18,773 nucleotides of DNA from an uncultured Bacteroides sp. (GTDB taxonomy: Bacteria; Bacteroidota; Bacteroidia; Bacteroidales; Bacteroidaceae). The stretch spans positions 1 to 18,773 of the forward strand of contig URCM01000060.1 in NCBI GenBank assembly GCA_900546355.1, in the 5' to 3' direction. The notes beneath the pieces were generated by a model, which was not told the origin of the DNA, searched no databases, and saw nothing but the letters and a program-made list of their open reading frames with translations. The position numbers and the translations under genes were made by a program. This document shows positions 7,621 to 16,130 of the stretch, piece after piece. Positions within the stretch are counted from its first letter, which is position 1. The number at the start of each line of letters is the position of its first letter.

Positions 7621-7795
7621 GCGGGGAGGGACGGTGAGCTTAACTGCTTGAGTTAGAACGATTTGAATTTTTTAATTTATAAATTAAATTTTATTTGTTA
7701 TGAGAAAAAAGTATTTAAGTGCACTGCTGTTCGGAGCGCTTTTGTTCGCTTCGGCAGGAACTTTTACCTCTTGTAAAGACTACGATGACGACATC
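7575..7795 (+). repeat. right arm of ~220-bp inverted repeat (leader plus first 32 codons)
   Basis: Matches 2956-3177 in inverted orientation. The first 46 bases are identical, the rest of the leader is about 90% alike with a single one-base gap, and the codons for MRKKYLSALLFGALLFAS through CKDYDDDI are nearly identical. Similarity ends sharply after codon 32, where the two proteins diverge. Confidence 0.9.
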
Positions 7796-10453
7796 AGCAA
7801 TCTGCAAGGACAAGTAGACGGCATCAAGGCCGACCTCGAAGACCTGCAGGCTCAGATTAGCGCAGGAAAATGGATTCAAAGCGTTACTCCTGTAGAAGGC
7901 GGATTTACGGTGACCATCTCTGACGGCCAGTCATTTACTATCGTAAACGGACAGGATGGCGCTGCAGGTGCTACAGGTGCTGCCGGTGCTCCGGGTACCC
8001 AGATTACCATTGGTGAAGATGGCTACTGGTATTTCGATGGCGAAAAGAGTGAATATAAAGCTGTTGTTGATGCAGAAGAAGGAAAAGTGAATGTGCCTAC
8101 TATCAAAGATGGTGTATGGTACATTGTCAATGAAGATGGCGAACTGGAAGCTACCGAATACAAAGCTAACGGCGCAACTTACGCTGTAGCCGAAGCTAAC
8201 GGTGGTTTCACTATCTATGCTCCGAATGCAGACGGTACGGGAGTGGTAGAATGCTATTTCCCGGGTGCTGCCGGTTCTATTACAGAAATGACTTTGGGTG
8301 AGAAGACCAAACAAGCACGTACTTCTTATACAATGAGCGGAAGTGTTGTTTCCGTTGAGGACAATGAGGTATTGGTTTCACGCCAGAAGTTCAACTTTGA
8401 TGGCAACGGAATCATCAACAGTGCTTCTGCATGGATGGGAAACAAGGAACTTCCTGCTGATGGTGAATACGTTTATTCTTCACCGACAAGCATTGACTTG
8501 CGTATTGACCCGGTAAATGTCCCGGCAAACGGCATTGAATTTACATTGACTGACACGAAGAATAGCAACCTGACTCCGTTTAAATTTGCGGCAAGAGCTT
8601 CTCAAGACAGCAACAGTGACCCGATGAGCGATACAAACAGCCGTGCGGCCGTTACAGGCAATGGTTTGTGGACATTGAGCATGGAAAATGTTGTCGTTTC
8701 TGAACCTGCTAATGGTGTATGGAGCTATCTGAATACAGCTGCAACACAAGGATATCTTTATGCAGTAAACGCAGACAACGCTTTCCGCAGCGAATATAAT
8801 CTGAATGTAAAACGTGTTGATCCTGAACAATTAACACAACTTTCTATTAGAGGTGTCAACACATCGACAGGTGCTGCTGCAACTTATACAACGACAGGTG
8901 TCAGTGGAACTTACGATACCGGTTCAATATCTTATAAGACAGGTGTTGCCTATAAGGTTAACGGCGTTCAGTCTTCCGCTTTGTATGACATGTACCTGAA
9001 AGCAGACGCATCGGATATCGAAGTATACGGATTGACATTCAACCAGGACAACCATACGTTCACCATCGGCAAGAACCCGGATGTATCTTCTATTCCGGCT
9101 CATTTTACCTTGGAAGTTTATACGGTTTCCAATGCAGGTGAAGTCAATAAGGCTACTATTGAGGTGCAAATCAACTCTGCTATCCATGCTCCGGCTGAAT
9201 ACACGTTGATTGAACACGATGTCAACACAAGCTACGAAAACAACTACTTCGGCATTGACTTGGCTATCATGAAGACCGCTTTGGGCGACAACCTGAACCA
9301 GTGGATCCAGAATGTAGACTTGCATGATGCAGCTGTTACCATGGAATGGTCTTACGATGGCGGTAAGACATTTGGAGCTATACCGGCAGGTATCCAAGCC
9401 AATGTGGTTTCCGAATTGTTGAACAAATACAATCCGAAATATAACCCGAACGCAGATGACGACAGAAATGCCGCAAACTTCATCCAGGTAGACATTGATA
9501 ACAGTGCTGTCAGCGGCTTGTTACTTGACTATACTTACTACATCAAGGCTACATTCAAAGCTACCACGGCAAGCGGCGGAGGAGAATTGAACAGCATTAC
9601 TGTTCCGGTTCAATTCCATGCTCCTGCATTGTCTGAATTGTTCGCTGTCCGTGACGCATACGTAGTAGATGATGTAATCAACGCTTACTTCTACGATACT
9701 ACCACTAACAGTACAGCCGTAGACTTGACCAGATACTTCAATGCTTACGTATACGATGCTGACCTTGAATTCACAAATGACAACATTGGCGAAACGGGTC
9801 ACAACGGTGCTTGGTGGTTCAAGTTTAGTGATGCTACCGCATTCGGTAATTCGACTATTGACTTCAGAACAGACCATGCTGGTGAAGAACACAGAAGCAT
9901 CTTGTACGGAAAGGGAGTAAACGCTTATGGCGAAGCCGTGAAAGTCAATGTGAAGAAGGCTTATTTCAATACCGATGAAACGGCATCTGCTGGTTGGAAC
10001 TATACGTTGCCTGGCAGCGATACTTATTCGTTCCAAATCCGCTTGATGAGTCCGATTTACGAAGGTACTGTAACTCCTGTATCGGGTGACGTTGTTAAAA
10101 TCAACGCAAACGACTTCGTACTTGGTGCTAAGTTGACAAGTGAACATATCGTAGGCCGCGACTATGCAACGAACAACTTCTATATGTTCCAAGGTAACCT
10201 GACGAAGGGTTGGCGCAACAAGCAGATTGTCAATGTGGTTCCGAGTGTAGACACTGAACATTACATTGAATCTGCAACGTATGACAACGTATATGATGAA
10301 GAAGGAAAGCTGCAGCAAGCAGGTGTCATCACCATCAAGGGTAGAGCTATCTCGAATACTACTACCGTTCATATGCCTATATCAATAACCGACGCTTGGG
10401 GACTTGTATTGAGCACATCTGTACCTGTACAAATTACTGTAGGCGAAGAATAA
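7700..10453 (+). CDS. large surface lipoprotein with collagen-like stretch (917 aa)
   Basis: Probable lipid-anchored outer-surface protein, a diverged relative of the 977-aa protein. The first 32 residues are almost the same: signal peptide, lipid Cys25 and the KDYDDD export-type signal. Then come a short coiled coil (residues 32-54), a beta segment (GKWIQSVTPVEGGFTVTISDG, about 57-76) and a short Gly-X-Y run (GQDGAAGATGAAGAPGT, 84-100) followed by GEDGYWYFDG. That order of coiled coil, beta hairpin and G-rich run is typical of the DUF4988 / PL29-lyase N-terminal-like module common in Bacteroidetes surface proteins. The remaining ~800 residues are polar, beta-rich and unrecognised; no lyase catalytic domain is evident. 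The C-terminal VHMPISITDAWG pattern matches the 977-aa protein. A two-way terminator follows 22 bases past the stop. S-layer or adhesin-like structural roles are possible. Confidence 0.85.
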   Translation: MRKKYLSALLFGALLFASAGTFTSCKDYDDDISNLQGQVDGIKADLEDLQAQISAGKWIQSVTPVEGGFTVTISDGQSFTIVNGQDGAAGATGAAGAPGTQITIGEDGYWYFDGEKSEYKAVVDAEEGKVNVPTIKDGVWYIVNEDGELEATEYKANGATYAVAEANGGFTIYAPNADGTGVVECYFPGAAGSITEMTLGEKTKQARTSYTMSGSVVSVEDNEVLVSRQKFNFDGNGIINSASAWMGNKELPADGEYVYSSPTSIDLRIDPVNVPANGIEFTLTDTKNSNLTPFKFAARASQDSNSDPMSDTNSRAAVTGNGLWTLSMENVVVSEPANGVWSYLNTAATQGYLYAVNADNAFRSEYNLNVKRVDPEQLTQLSIRGVNTSTGAAATYTTTGVSGTYDTGSISYKTGVAYKVNGVQSSALYDMYLKADASDIEVYGLTFNQDNHTFTIGKNPDVSSIPAHFTLEVYTVSNAGEVNKATIEVQINSAIHAPAEYTLIEHDVNTSYENNYFGIDLAIMKTALGDNLNQWIQNVDLHDAAVTMEWSYDGGKTFGAIPAGIQANVVSELLNKYNPKYNPNADDDRNAANFIQVDIDNSAVSGLLLDYTYYIKATFKATTASGGGELNSITVPVQFHAPALSELFAVRDAYVVDDVINAYFYDTTTNSTAVDLTRYFNAYVYDADLEFTNDNIGETGHNGAWWFKFSDATAFGNSTIDFRTDHAGEEHRSILYGKGVNAYGEAVKVNVKKAYFNTDETASAGWNYTLPGSDTYSFQIRLMSPIYEGTVTPVSGDVVKINANDFVLGAKLTSEHIVGRDYATNNFYMFQGNLTKGWRNKQIVNVVPSVDTEHYIESATYDNVYDEEGKLQQAGVITIKGRAISNTTTVHMPISITDAWGLVLSTSVPVQITVGEE

Positions 10454-10474
10454 TCTCCATTGATTATCATTCTA

Positions 10475-10508
10475 TAAAAAAAGCGGTTCTTTCGAGCCGC
10501 TTTTTTTA
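10475..10508. terminator. two-way terminator between the 917-aa lipoprotein and jetC genes
   Basis: An A run, then the stem GCGGTTC/GAGCCGC (one G-T pair) with loop TTTC, then a T run. The two genes converge here (stops at 10453 and 10522), and the symmetric A/T flanks allow termination in both directions. Confidence 0.85.
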
Positions 10509-10521
10509 TTTCCCGACGCCT

Positions 10522-13500
10522 TCAGGCAGGATTGTCCTGTTCGTGCGCCTCCGCTTTCCATTGTTCGATAGGCATGCTGTATAGCCAGGAGGTCTTTTCT
10601 TCTTTCCGCTCTACGAAGTAGACATACGAGATGTCGTTTTCCACGATGTGGATGTTATCGTTCGGGGTCACCACCAGGAGTTGGAGGTGGAGTTGCTTGC
10701 AGAGGGTAATCAGGTAGCGGGCTTTGTCTTCGTCTTGCGCCTTGAAGGCTTCGTCGATTGCCACGAAACGGAACGAATCGCTTTGCAGGCCGCTTTTGGT
10801 CAGGCCGAACTGGTAAGCGATGGCAGAGCCTAAGATGGTGTACGTAAGCTGTGCTTTTTCTCCTCCCGAGAGGTGTCCCATATTCTCGTAAGTGGTTTCC
10901 TTGCGTCCGTCCTGCCGGTTGAATTCTTCCGCCTTATAGGTAAACCAGAAGCGTACGTCCATCACTTTGCTTCGCCATTCCTCGTCTTCCAGGCGGTGCA
11001 TGAACGGTTCTACATGTTCGTAGAAATGGATGCGCCTTCCATCGGGCACGGCATTGATTTTCTGGATATTGGGCACCGCTTCGTCCATGAGCCGTTTGAA
11101 CTCGTGCACTTCTTCGCTGATTTGCGGCAGGGCGGTAAGCTGGATATACGTCACGGGGCGCATCCGATAGTCGATGCCTTTCAACGAATCGTTGAGCATA
11201 TCGATGTTGCTTTTGATGGTGTGCATCCAGTTGATGAAGAACATCCGGAATTCGCCTACCTTGTCGGTCAATGTTTTTTGCAGGTATCCGTCGAACTGCT
11301 TTTCGTATTTGGGCAGGTTTTCTTTTTCCAGCCGTTCCAGCATCTGGCGGTAGGCCGCTATCAGTTCGATGTGTGTGGCGTCGGGCAAGGCGTCGACATC
11401 CGCGCGCCAGTCCTTGAAGCGTGCCACGATGCTTTCGTCGGGATGCTTGAACTCGGTTATCTTCACTTTCGCTTCGTCTTCATACCCCCGTTTCTCGTTT
11501 TCCAGCTTCTTGCGTTCGCGTTCGTTTCTGGCTTGAAACTTGCCCCGCTCTTGTTTCAGCTGGTCGTAGGGGAGCTCGCACAGGTAAGCGTAGTTCTTTT
11601 CGAAGTCGGTAAAGAGCAGCGAACGGATGGAAGCCATCACCCGCTGGTTTTCGTCCATTTCTTTTTGCAGTTGTTCGATGCGGTATTCCGAGTGTATCAT
11701 CTGGCGGGTGTTTTCCGGGATGTCCGTCGCCGAGAGCCGTCGTTGCTCTTCGCGCACTTGCTCCAGTTGGGTCTGAAGGGTGTGCAGGTGGTCGTTTCCT
11801 TTCTCCAGCGCTTCTTTTTCGTCTTGCTTGCGCTGGATTTCATCGACGTAGCGTTTCCAGTTTATCTTCTGGTAATCGGGAAACAGTTCCGTCAGGCGGC
11901 GGTTCAGGCCGCATAGCGTTTCTCCCTCGGCGGCTTCCTGCCTGATGCGTCCTATTTCTTTGGCAAGGGCGGAGTCTTGCTCCTGAAGCCGGATCAGTTC
12001 TTGTTGCAAGAGGCGGATTTTCTCTTTGTTTTCCCATCCCAGGACGAAGTTCTCACGGCGCAGGATGTGCGGGCGGTCGTCTTTCTCGTGGCGTTCGCCC
12101 GCAAATTTGATTAAGCCTTCGCGGGTGACCGCCTTTTCCTTGTAGCGTTCGAAGGTGGAGAGGTCGTCGGCGCAGGTATAATTGTATTTTTCCAGAATCA
12201 TGTCGCGCACCCATTCTTCGTATTCGCTGTCGGGGCGGATTTCTATCTTGTCGATAACCTGCGGCTCTTCTTCGTCCGAAGGGCGGAAAGCCTGTATGTC
12301 CGCCAGCGAATTATAGGGCAGGTACCGGTAGAACAGGATGCGTCCTTTCAGGTTGGTGGAGTTTACATACTCGTTTACCTGATGGTAGTATTTGTCGGGC
12401 ACGATGAGGTGAAGGGCGAAGTGGTGCAGGATTTTTTCCAGTGCCGTTTCCCATTCTTGCTCGCCTTCCGCCACCCGGCACAGCTCGCCCACGAACGGGA
12501 TTTCCTCTTTCGTCGCTCCCGTATGTGCCAGGATGGCTTCGCGTATCTCTGTTTCGCGCAAGGGGATGTTGTTTTTGTTTTTCTGAAGGGTTTCTACCGT
12601 GTGTACGATGTCCTCTATCCGGCTTGCCAGTTCTTTTTGTTCGTGTTCGGCACCGACCTGTTCGCGGATATAAGCTTCTTTCGCCTCCGTCCACGCTTCT
12701 ACCCGGAGCCGTGCCTGTTCGCGCTGGGCGTTGAAGGTTTCCTGGCTGGGGCTGGGCGTGAAGCCTGCCTTCCCGGCCAGTTCGTTGTAGGCGTCCATTG
12801 CCGCCACGTGCTCGTCCCGTTTCTTCGAGAGGCGTTCGATGTCGTCTTCCAGTTCCTTCAGCTTGCGTCCCACCTCGTCTTTTTCTATCGCCAGGGACAA
12901 GGTGCGCTCTTCTTGTTTCAGCTTTTCTTCGCGCCGGCGTAGCCTGCTTATTTCGTTTTCTTGCCGTTCTTTTTCTTTGGTCTCCATATCGAGCTTTTCC
13001 TTCGCCAGGCTGATGGATTGCTTGGCAAACCAATAAACCGCCGTGTCCTTGTCGGTTGTCAGCTGGCGGAGGCGTTCGTCGGCGTTTTCTATCTTGCCTG
13101 CCAGGTCGGCTATCGGTTGGAGCATTTCTATTTGGGTGCGCGCTTTTTCGATGTTTACTTTCGCGTCTATCAGGGTGGTGAAGCTATCCTTCAGCTGGAG
13201 ATATTGCGTTTCGGCGTCGTGTTCTTCCAGCATGTTGACGCGGATGAATTCGTCGAGGTCATCGAGCACTTTTACACCTACGATTTGATTGAAGAGGCCC
13301 AAGGCCTTGGTGGAGCGCATCCCGAAGAGTTGCGTGATGCGTTCGGCGTAGCCCACGGGCCCGTCGAAAAACTCTACCAGCGTGCGTGCTCCCCTGTAAG
13401 AAGCCTCCAGCCTGCGCCGCCACACGCCTTTCCCGTCGAAAGGCTGGAAGTCTTTTTGTATCTCCAGGGGCACGTGCGCCAGGCCGAAGCTGCGCCTCAG

Positions 13501-13935
13501 TTCTCCGCCCGAGAACCAGCGCACCTGGAAGATGGTCACTACCCGCTGGTCGGTATTGGTGAACGAGGCGAGCAATACCGAGTAAGCGCTCTTGTCGCGC
13601 AAGGCTTGGGTGGTGACTCCCCGTTCGCCTTCTTTCTGGATATTGCCGTAATGTCCCAGCACGTAGGTCTCTTCCGTGCGGTTCCCTTTCTTCTCCACTC
13701 CCGATGACTGGTTATAAAAACGGTCTTTCTTGGCTGGCACCAGGAGGGTGAGCAAAGCGTCGATGATGGTGCTTTTGCCCGAAGCGTTCGCGCCCGTAAG
13801 CAGGGCGTTGTTGCCTTGCGGCGCCAGGCGGAAGATACGTTCGTGGAAGGTTCCCCAGTTATAGATTTCCATGTAGTCCAGGCGGAATCCCGCCGTGTCC
13901 GAGGAGGTACTAAACAGATTCAACATAGCTTTCAA
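10522..13935 (-). CDS. jetC: SMC-like condensin ATPase JetC/MksB
   Basis: ATPase subunit of a Wadjet/MksBEF-type SMC complex, 1137 aa, the usual size for JetC. The Walker A motif GANASGKST is at residues 48-56. The ABC signature LSGGEKAQ is at 1022-1029, and Walker B ends FVAIDEA with Asp1061 and catalytic Glu1062; the D-loop follows. Between the head halves lie two charged coiled-coil arms (about 255-460 and 640-870) with a hinge-like globular stretch (about 480-600), as in MukB-type SMC proteins. JetC binds DNA and ATP and, with JetA (kleisin) and JetB, forms a DNA loop-extruding motor. All ATPase motifs look intact. The start at 13935 overlaps the end of jetB by 26 bases; ATG 13926 is an alternative. 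The usual next gene jetD is absent: jetC is followed only by a terminator. Confidence 0.88.
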   Translation of the reverse strand: MKAMLNLFSTSSDTAGFRLDYMEIYNWGTFHERIFRLAPQGNNALLTGANASGKSTIIDALLTLLVPAKKDRFYNQSSGVEKKGNRTEETYVLGHYGNIQKEGERGVTTQALRDKSAYSVLLASFTNTDQRVVTIFQVRWFSGGELRRSFGLAHVPLEIQKDFQPFDGKGVWRRRLEASYRGARTLVEFFDGPVGYAERITQLFGMRSTKALGLFNQIVGVKVLDDLDEFIRVNMLEEHDAETQYLQLKDSFTTLIDAKVNIEKARTQIEMLQPIADLAGKIENADERLRQLTTDKDTAVYWFAKQSISLAKEKLDMETKEKERQENEISRLRRREEKLKQEERTLSLAIEKDEVGRKLKELEDDIERLSKKRDEHVAAMDAYNELAGKAGFTPSPSQETFNAQREQARLRVEAWTEAKEAYIREQVGAEHEQKELASRIEDIVHTVETLQKNKNNIPLRETEIREAILAHTGATKEEIPFVGELCRVAEGEQEWETALEKILHHFALHLIVPDKYYHQVNEYVNSTNLKGRILFYRYLPYNSLADIQAFRPSDEEEPQVIDKIEIRPDSEYEEWVRDMILEKYNYTCADDLSTFERYKEKAVTREGLIKFAGERHEKDDRPHILRRENFVLGWENKEKIRLLQQELIRLQEQDSALAKEIGRIRQEAAEGETLCGLNRRLTELFPDYQKINWKRYVDEIQRKQDEKEALEKGNDHLHTLQTQLEQVREEQRRLSATDIPENTRQMIHSEYRIEQLQKEMDENQRVMASIRSLLFTDFEKNYAYLCELPYDQLKQERGKFQARNERERKKLENEKRGYEDEAKVKITEFKHPDESIVARFKDWRADVDALPDATHIELIAAYRQMLERLEKENLPKYEKQFDGYLQKTLTDKVGEFRMFFINWMHTIKSNIDMLNDSLKGIDYRMRPVTYIQLTALPQISEEVHEFKRLMDEAVPNIQKINAVPDGRRIHFYEHVEPFMHRLEDEEWRSKVMDVRFWFTYKAEEFNRQDGRKETTYENMGHLSGGEKAQLTYTILGSAIAYQFGLTKSGLQSDSFRFVAIDEAFKAQDEDKARYLITLCKQLHLQLLVVTPNDNIHIVENDISYVYFVERKEEKTSWLYSMPIEQWKAEAHEQDNPA

Positions 13936-14485
13936 GTTTCTTTTTAAATTCAGACAATTGGTCGAGTGTGACCTTCTCTTTGATGATGCGGTGTATCTGA
14001 TAGAACGTCCGGCTGTCCTGGCTTTTCTCCACCAGGAAGCCTAATTGCACCAGGCGGGCGATGTACGTGTCCAGTTCGTTCAGGAGCTTCACCCGGTTGA
14101 ACCGTTCGGGCAGGAAAAGCTCGACCCGTTCTTTCAGTTCCTTGCCGGTGATGTAACACTCGGTGGCATACAACTCGTCGAGGTTGCTATCGAACTCTTC
14201 GAGCACTTCGCGCAAGATGATGGCCAGCACCGAACACTCGAAGCCCAATGGCTTCCGGGGTATCAGCCCCAGCGTATTGCCGCTCTCGTCGGTCATTTGC
14301 TTCAGGTAGGCGAAACCTTCGTCGCGCTTCACAATCAGTTCCAGCCCGATTTGGGAGAGGTATTTCTGTATTTCAACCTGGTAATGCAGGAGGTCGTTCC
14401 AGCAGCGGTCGGACGTATTGACTGCCCCTTTCAGCAGGCAGACCACCGCCCGCGCGTAGGGGGATATGTAAGATTCTAAATTCAT
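13910..14485 (-). CDS. jetB: condensin subunit JetB/MksE (DUF4194)
   Basis: Small accessory subunit of the Wadjet/MksBEF complex, 191 aa, a normal length for DUF4194 proteins. These are KITE/winged-helix proteins that bind the kleisin JetA and help close the SMC ring on DNA. Seen: helix-rich sequence with a winged-helix-like middle (TGKELKERVELFLPERFNRV) and tail (LVQLGFLV, RTFYQIHRIIKE). The frame stays open far upstream of this start, but that stretch lies inside jetA. The true start is ATG 14485, which overlaps the jetA stop as ATGA and begins MNLESYISPYARAVVCLLKG. It overlaps jetC by 26 bases, so the three subunits are probably made in a fixed ratio by coupled translation. Confidence 0.85.
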   Translation of the reverse strand: MNLESYISPYARAVVCLLKGAVNTSDRCWNDLLHYQVEIQKYLSQIGLELIVKRDEGFAYLKQMTDESGNTLGLIPRKPLGFECSVLAIILREVLEEFDSNLDELYATECYITGKELKERVELFLPERFNRVKLLNELDTYIARLVQLGFLVEKSQDSRTFYQIHRIIKEKVTLDQLSEFKKKLESYVESV

Positions 14486-15951
14486 CGTATGACTATGATT
14501 TCGGGTATGACAATCGCTTTTTGGCGTGCTTCGTCGAACACTACGGTTTGTGTCCGTTCGGGGCTGATGGTGTGGCGGAAATCGCGCACGGCTCCGATGT
14601 AGCCGAACAGTTCGGGCAAGCCTTGGCTCAGGCCCCCGCCTGCCTCGATGATTTCGCCCAAAGACACCTGCCGCTTGTGGCGCAACGCCTGGCGGATGTG
14701 TTGCGCCAGTATGCGGCGGTCTATGCGGTTTTGCACGAACAGGTTGCCCGCCGAGCGGGCTTCGCTGATGTCCGAGCTTGCCAGCTCCAGTGCCTGGCGG
14801 TAGTTGACTTCGGTGTTCTGTTCCAGGGTGAGCTTGCGCTCCGTAGGCATATTGATGTCGGGTAGGGTCTCTACTTCGAGCGACACGTCGGGCGTGATGT
14901 TCTTTTGCGCCAGTACGAGCAGGGACGACTGGATGTCGGCTATCACCCGTTGGGCAAGCACGGCGGGTACCGTCCCGTTCTCGCAGATGATGCGGCTTAG
15001 TTTTTCCGCCATCTTGTCGTTGGCCTGGTACACTTTCTTGCCTGCCGCATAGAGATATTGCTTCATGTTTTTCAAGAACGTGTCGTTCACTTCCAGACGC
15101 TTGTCGTCCAGCGTGTCGTAAAGATGTTCCACCAGCCCGTCCCACGTGTGTTGCAGGGAAGGGGTCAGCAGGAAGTCCCAGAATGCGTAGAAGCTCTTGC
15201 CCTGCGGGCTTTGCTGCAGGTTTTCCAGGGCGTCGAAGGTAAAGCCCAGGATGTCTCCTTTCGAGTATTCTCCTTCGGCATGGCGGCGGTAGATGTCTTT
15301 GGTGATGCTCTTGAAGTTCTCTTCCACTTCCTTGAAGTCGGAAAGCAGTTCTTTGGCCGACTGGCTGATTTGCTTGAAGCGGGGCAGTATCTGGTATTCC
15401 TCGAATAGCTGCGCGTCGCCTCCCGCGCGGATGGCCTGAATCTGATGTTCGATTTCCCGTTTTTTCTCTTCCAGCATCCGTACGCGTTCTTCCTTGTCTT
15501 CATTGGTGAATTCCACCAGCTCCTTCAGTTGTCCGAAGAGGTTCATGAATTTCGATTCCGTGCCTACGAATTCTTCCCGTTTCAGGCTCAGCAGCCAGTC
15601 GATGGTCTTGCTGGTATAGAGCGAAAGCTCGTAGAACACTTCGCCCGTTTCTTCCTGGTAATTGCGCAGGAATCCTTTGTCGGTCCATCGCTGGATGTAC
15701 TTGCCCGCTTTTTCCTCGAACGAGTCGAACTCGGTGATGCCGCTTTCTTCGTCCTGTTCCAGGTGCATGGCGTTCAGGTAGTCGGCCAGTTGCATCCGCA
15801 GGGACTCAAAGGGCACGGCGGTCTGCCGGTGATAGAATGTATTGAAGAGGAACAAGATAATCAGCTGGCGGTTGCGCAGGCGGAGCAGCTCTACGCAGGG
15901 CGATGTACGCAAGATTTCCGATAAAACTTCTGTTTGTGGCACCATTCTCAT
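14482..15951 (-). CDS. jetA: condensin kleisin-like subunit JetA/MksF (DUF3375)
   Basis: Kleisin-like subunit that bridges the JetC heads, 489 aa, the normal DUF3375 length. The N-terminal part (SEILRTSPCVELLRLRNRQLI) starts the family's usual helical winged-helix domain. A charged helical middle follows (about 135-240, with EEKKREIEHQIQAIRAGG). The family's C-terminal pattern is seen in GLPELFGYIGAVRDF and the closing AIVIPEIIVIR. It is the first gene of the jetABC operon. A -7 box candidate (TAATTTTG) lies 16 bases upstream of the start; ATG 15945 is an alternative start. The gene lies 179 bases downstream of rnr on the same strand, so some read-through from rnr is possible. Confidence 0.87.
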   Translation of the reverse strand: MRMVPQTEVLSEILRTSPCVELLRLRNRQLIILFLFNTFYHRQTAVPFESLRMQLADYLNAMHLEQDEESGITEFDSFEEKAGKYIQRWTDKGFLRNYQEETGEVFYELSLYTSKTIDWLLSLKREEFVGTESKFMNLFGQLKELVEFTNEDKEERVRMLEEKKREIEHQIQAIRAGGDAQLFEEYQILPRFKQISQSAKELLSDFKEVEENFKSITKDIYRRHAEGEYSKGDILGFTFDALENLQQSPQGKSFYAFWDFLLTPSLQHTWDGLVEHLYDTLDDKRLEVNDTFLKNMKQYLYAAGKKVYQANDKMAEKLSRIICENGTVPAVLAQRVIADIQSSLLVLAQKNITPDVSLEVETLPDINMPTERKLTLEQNTEVNYRQALELASSDISEARSAGNLFVQNRIDRRILAQHIRQALRHKRQVSLGEIIEAGGGLSQGLPELFGYIGAVRDFRHTISPERTQTVVFDEARQKAIVIPEIIVIR

Positions 15952-15966
15952 TTTCTAATTAGCGTG

Positions 15967-15974
15967 CAAAATTA
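15967..15974 (-). promoter_or_regulatory. candidate -7 box for jetABC
   Basis: On the minus strand TAATTTTG matches TAnnTTTG exactly. No good TTTG -33 box is seen at the right distance. The predicted leader is only about 10 nt, which is short but fits the ATG at 15951 or 15945. Confidence 0.35.
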
Positions 15975-16039
15975 CAAACTTCTGGCGTAAATCGGTAGCG
16001 GTGTCCGTGGAAATATAAGGATTGCGGTTATATTTCATG

Positions 16040-16099
16040 TTTCACCACAGAGGAATATCCCCAAAGCACTGTGTGTCCCCTGAATCCCCTGTGGTGAAA
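16040..16099. repeat. inverted repeat between rnr and jetA
   Basis: The 14-base arms TTTCACCACAGAGG (16040-16053) and CCCCTGTGGTGAAA (16086-16099) pair at 13 positions around a 32-base loop. On the minus strand no T run follows, so it is a poor intrinsic terminator for rnr. It may be a small intergenic repeat or an RNA-end stabilising hairpin. Confidence 0.55.
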
Positions 16100-16130
16100 T
16101 GGTGGTTTGTTTTTTATGGTTGAGGCACGG

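Larger units (their letters stand above)
7365..7699. other. intergenic region between M16 gene and the 917-aa lipoprotein gene
   Basis: These 335 bases hold the M16 terminator (7389-7436), an A/T-rich stretch of about 135 bases without a clear TAnnTTTG promoter, and the leader part of the right inverted-repeat arm (7575-7699). No gene is seen. Confidence 0.65.

Noticed and set aside
10454..10521. Remnant of jetD after jetC
   Set aside because: Only a 68-base gap with a two-way terminator is present; no coding remnant is seen.
10873..11916. Open frame of 347 codons on the plus strand opposite jetC
   Set aside because: Antisense of the jetC ATPase and coiled-coil region; Phe/Val/His-rich composition typical of a shadow frame.
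10522..13935. SbcC or MukB as identity for the SMC-like protein
   Set aside because: Neighbouring DUF3375 and DUF4194 genes place it in the Jet/Mks group; sbcD, mukE and mukF are not present.
14486..15145. Upstream extension of the jetB reading frame
   Set aside because: It lies within jetA in another frame and has a low-complexity Arg/Pro/Gly look; jetB begins at ATG 14485 with an ATGA overlap.
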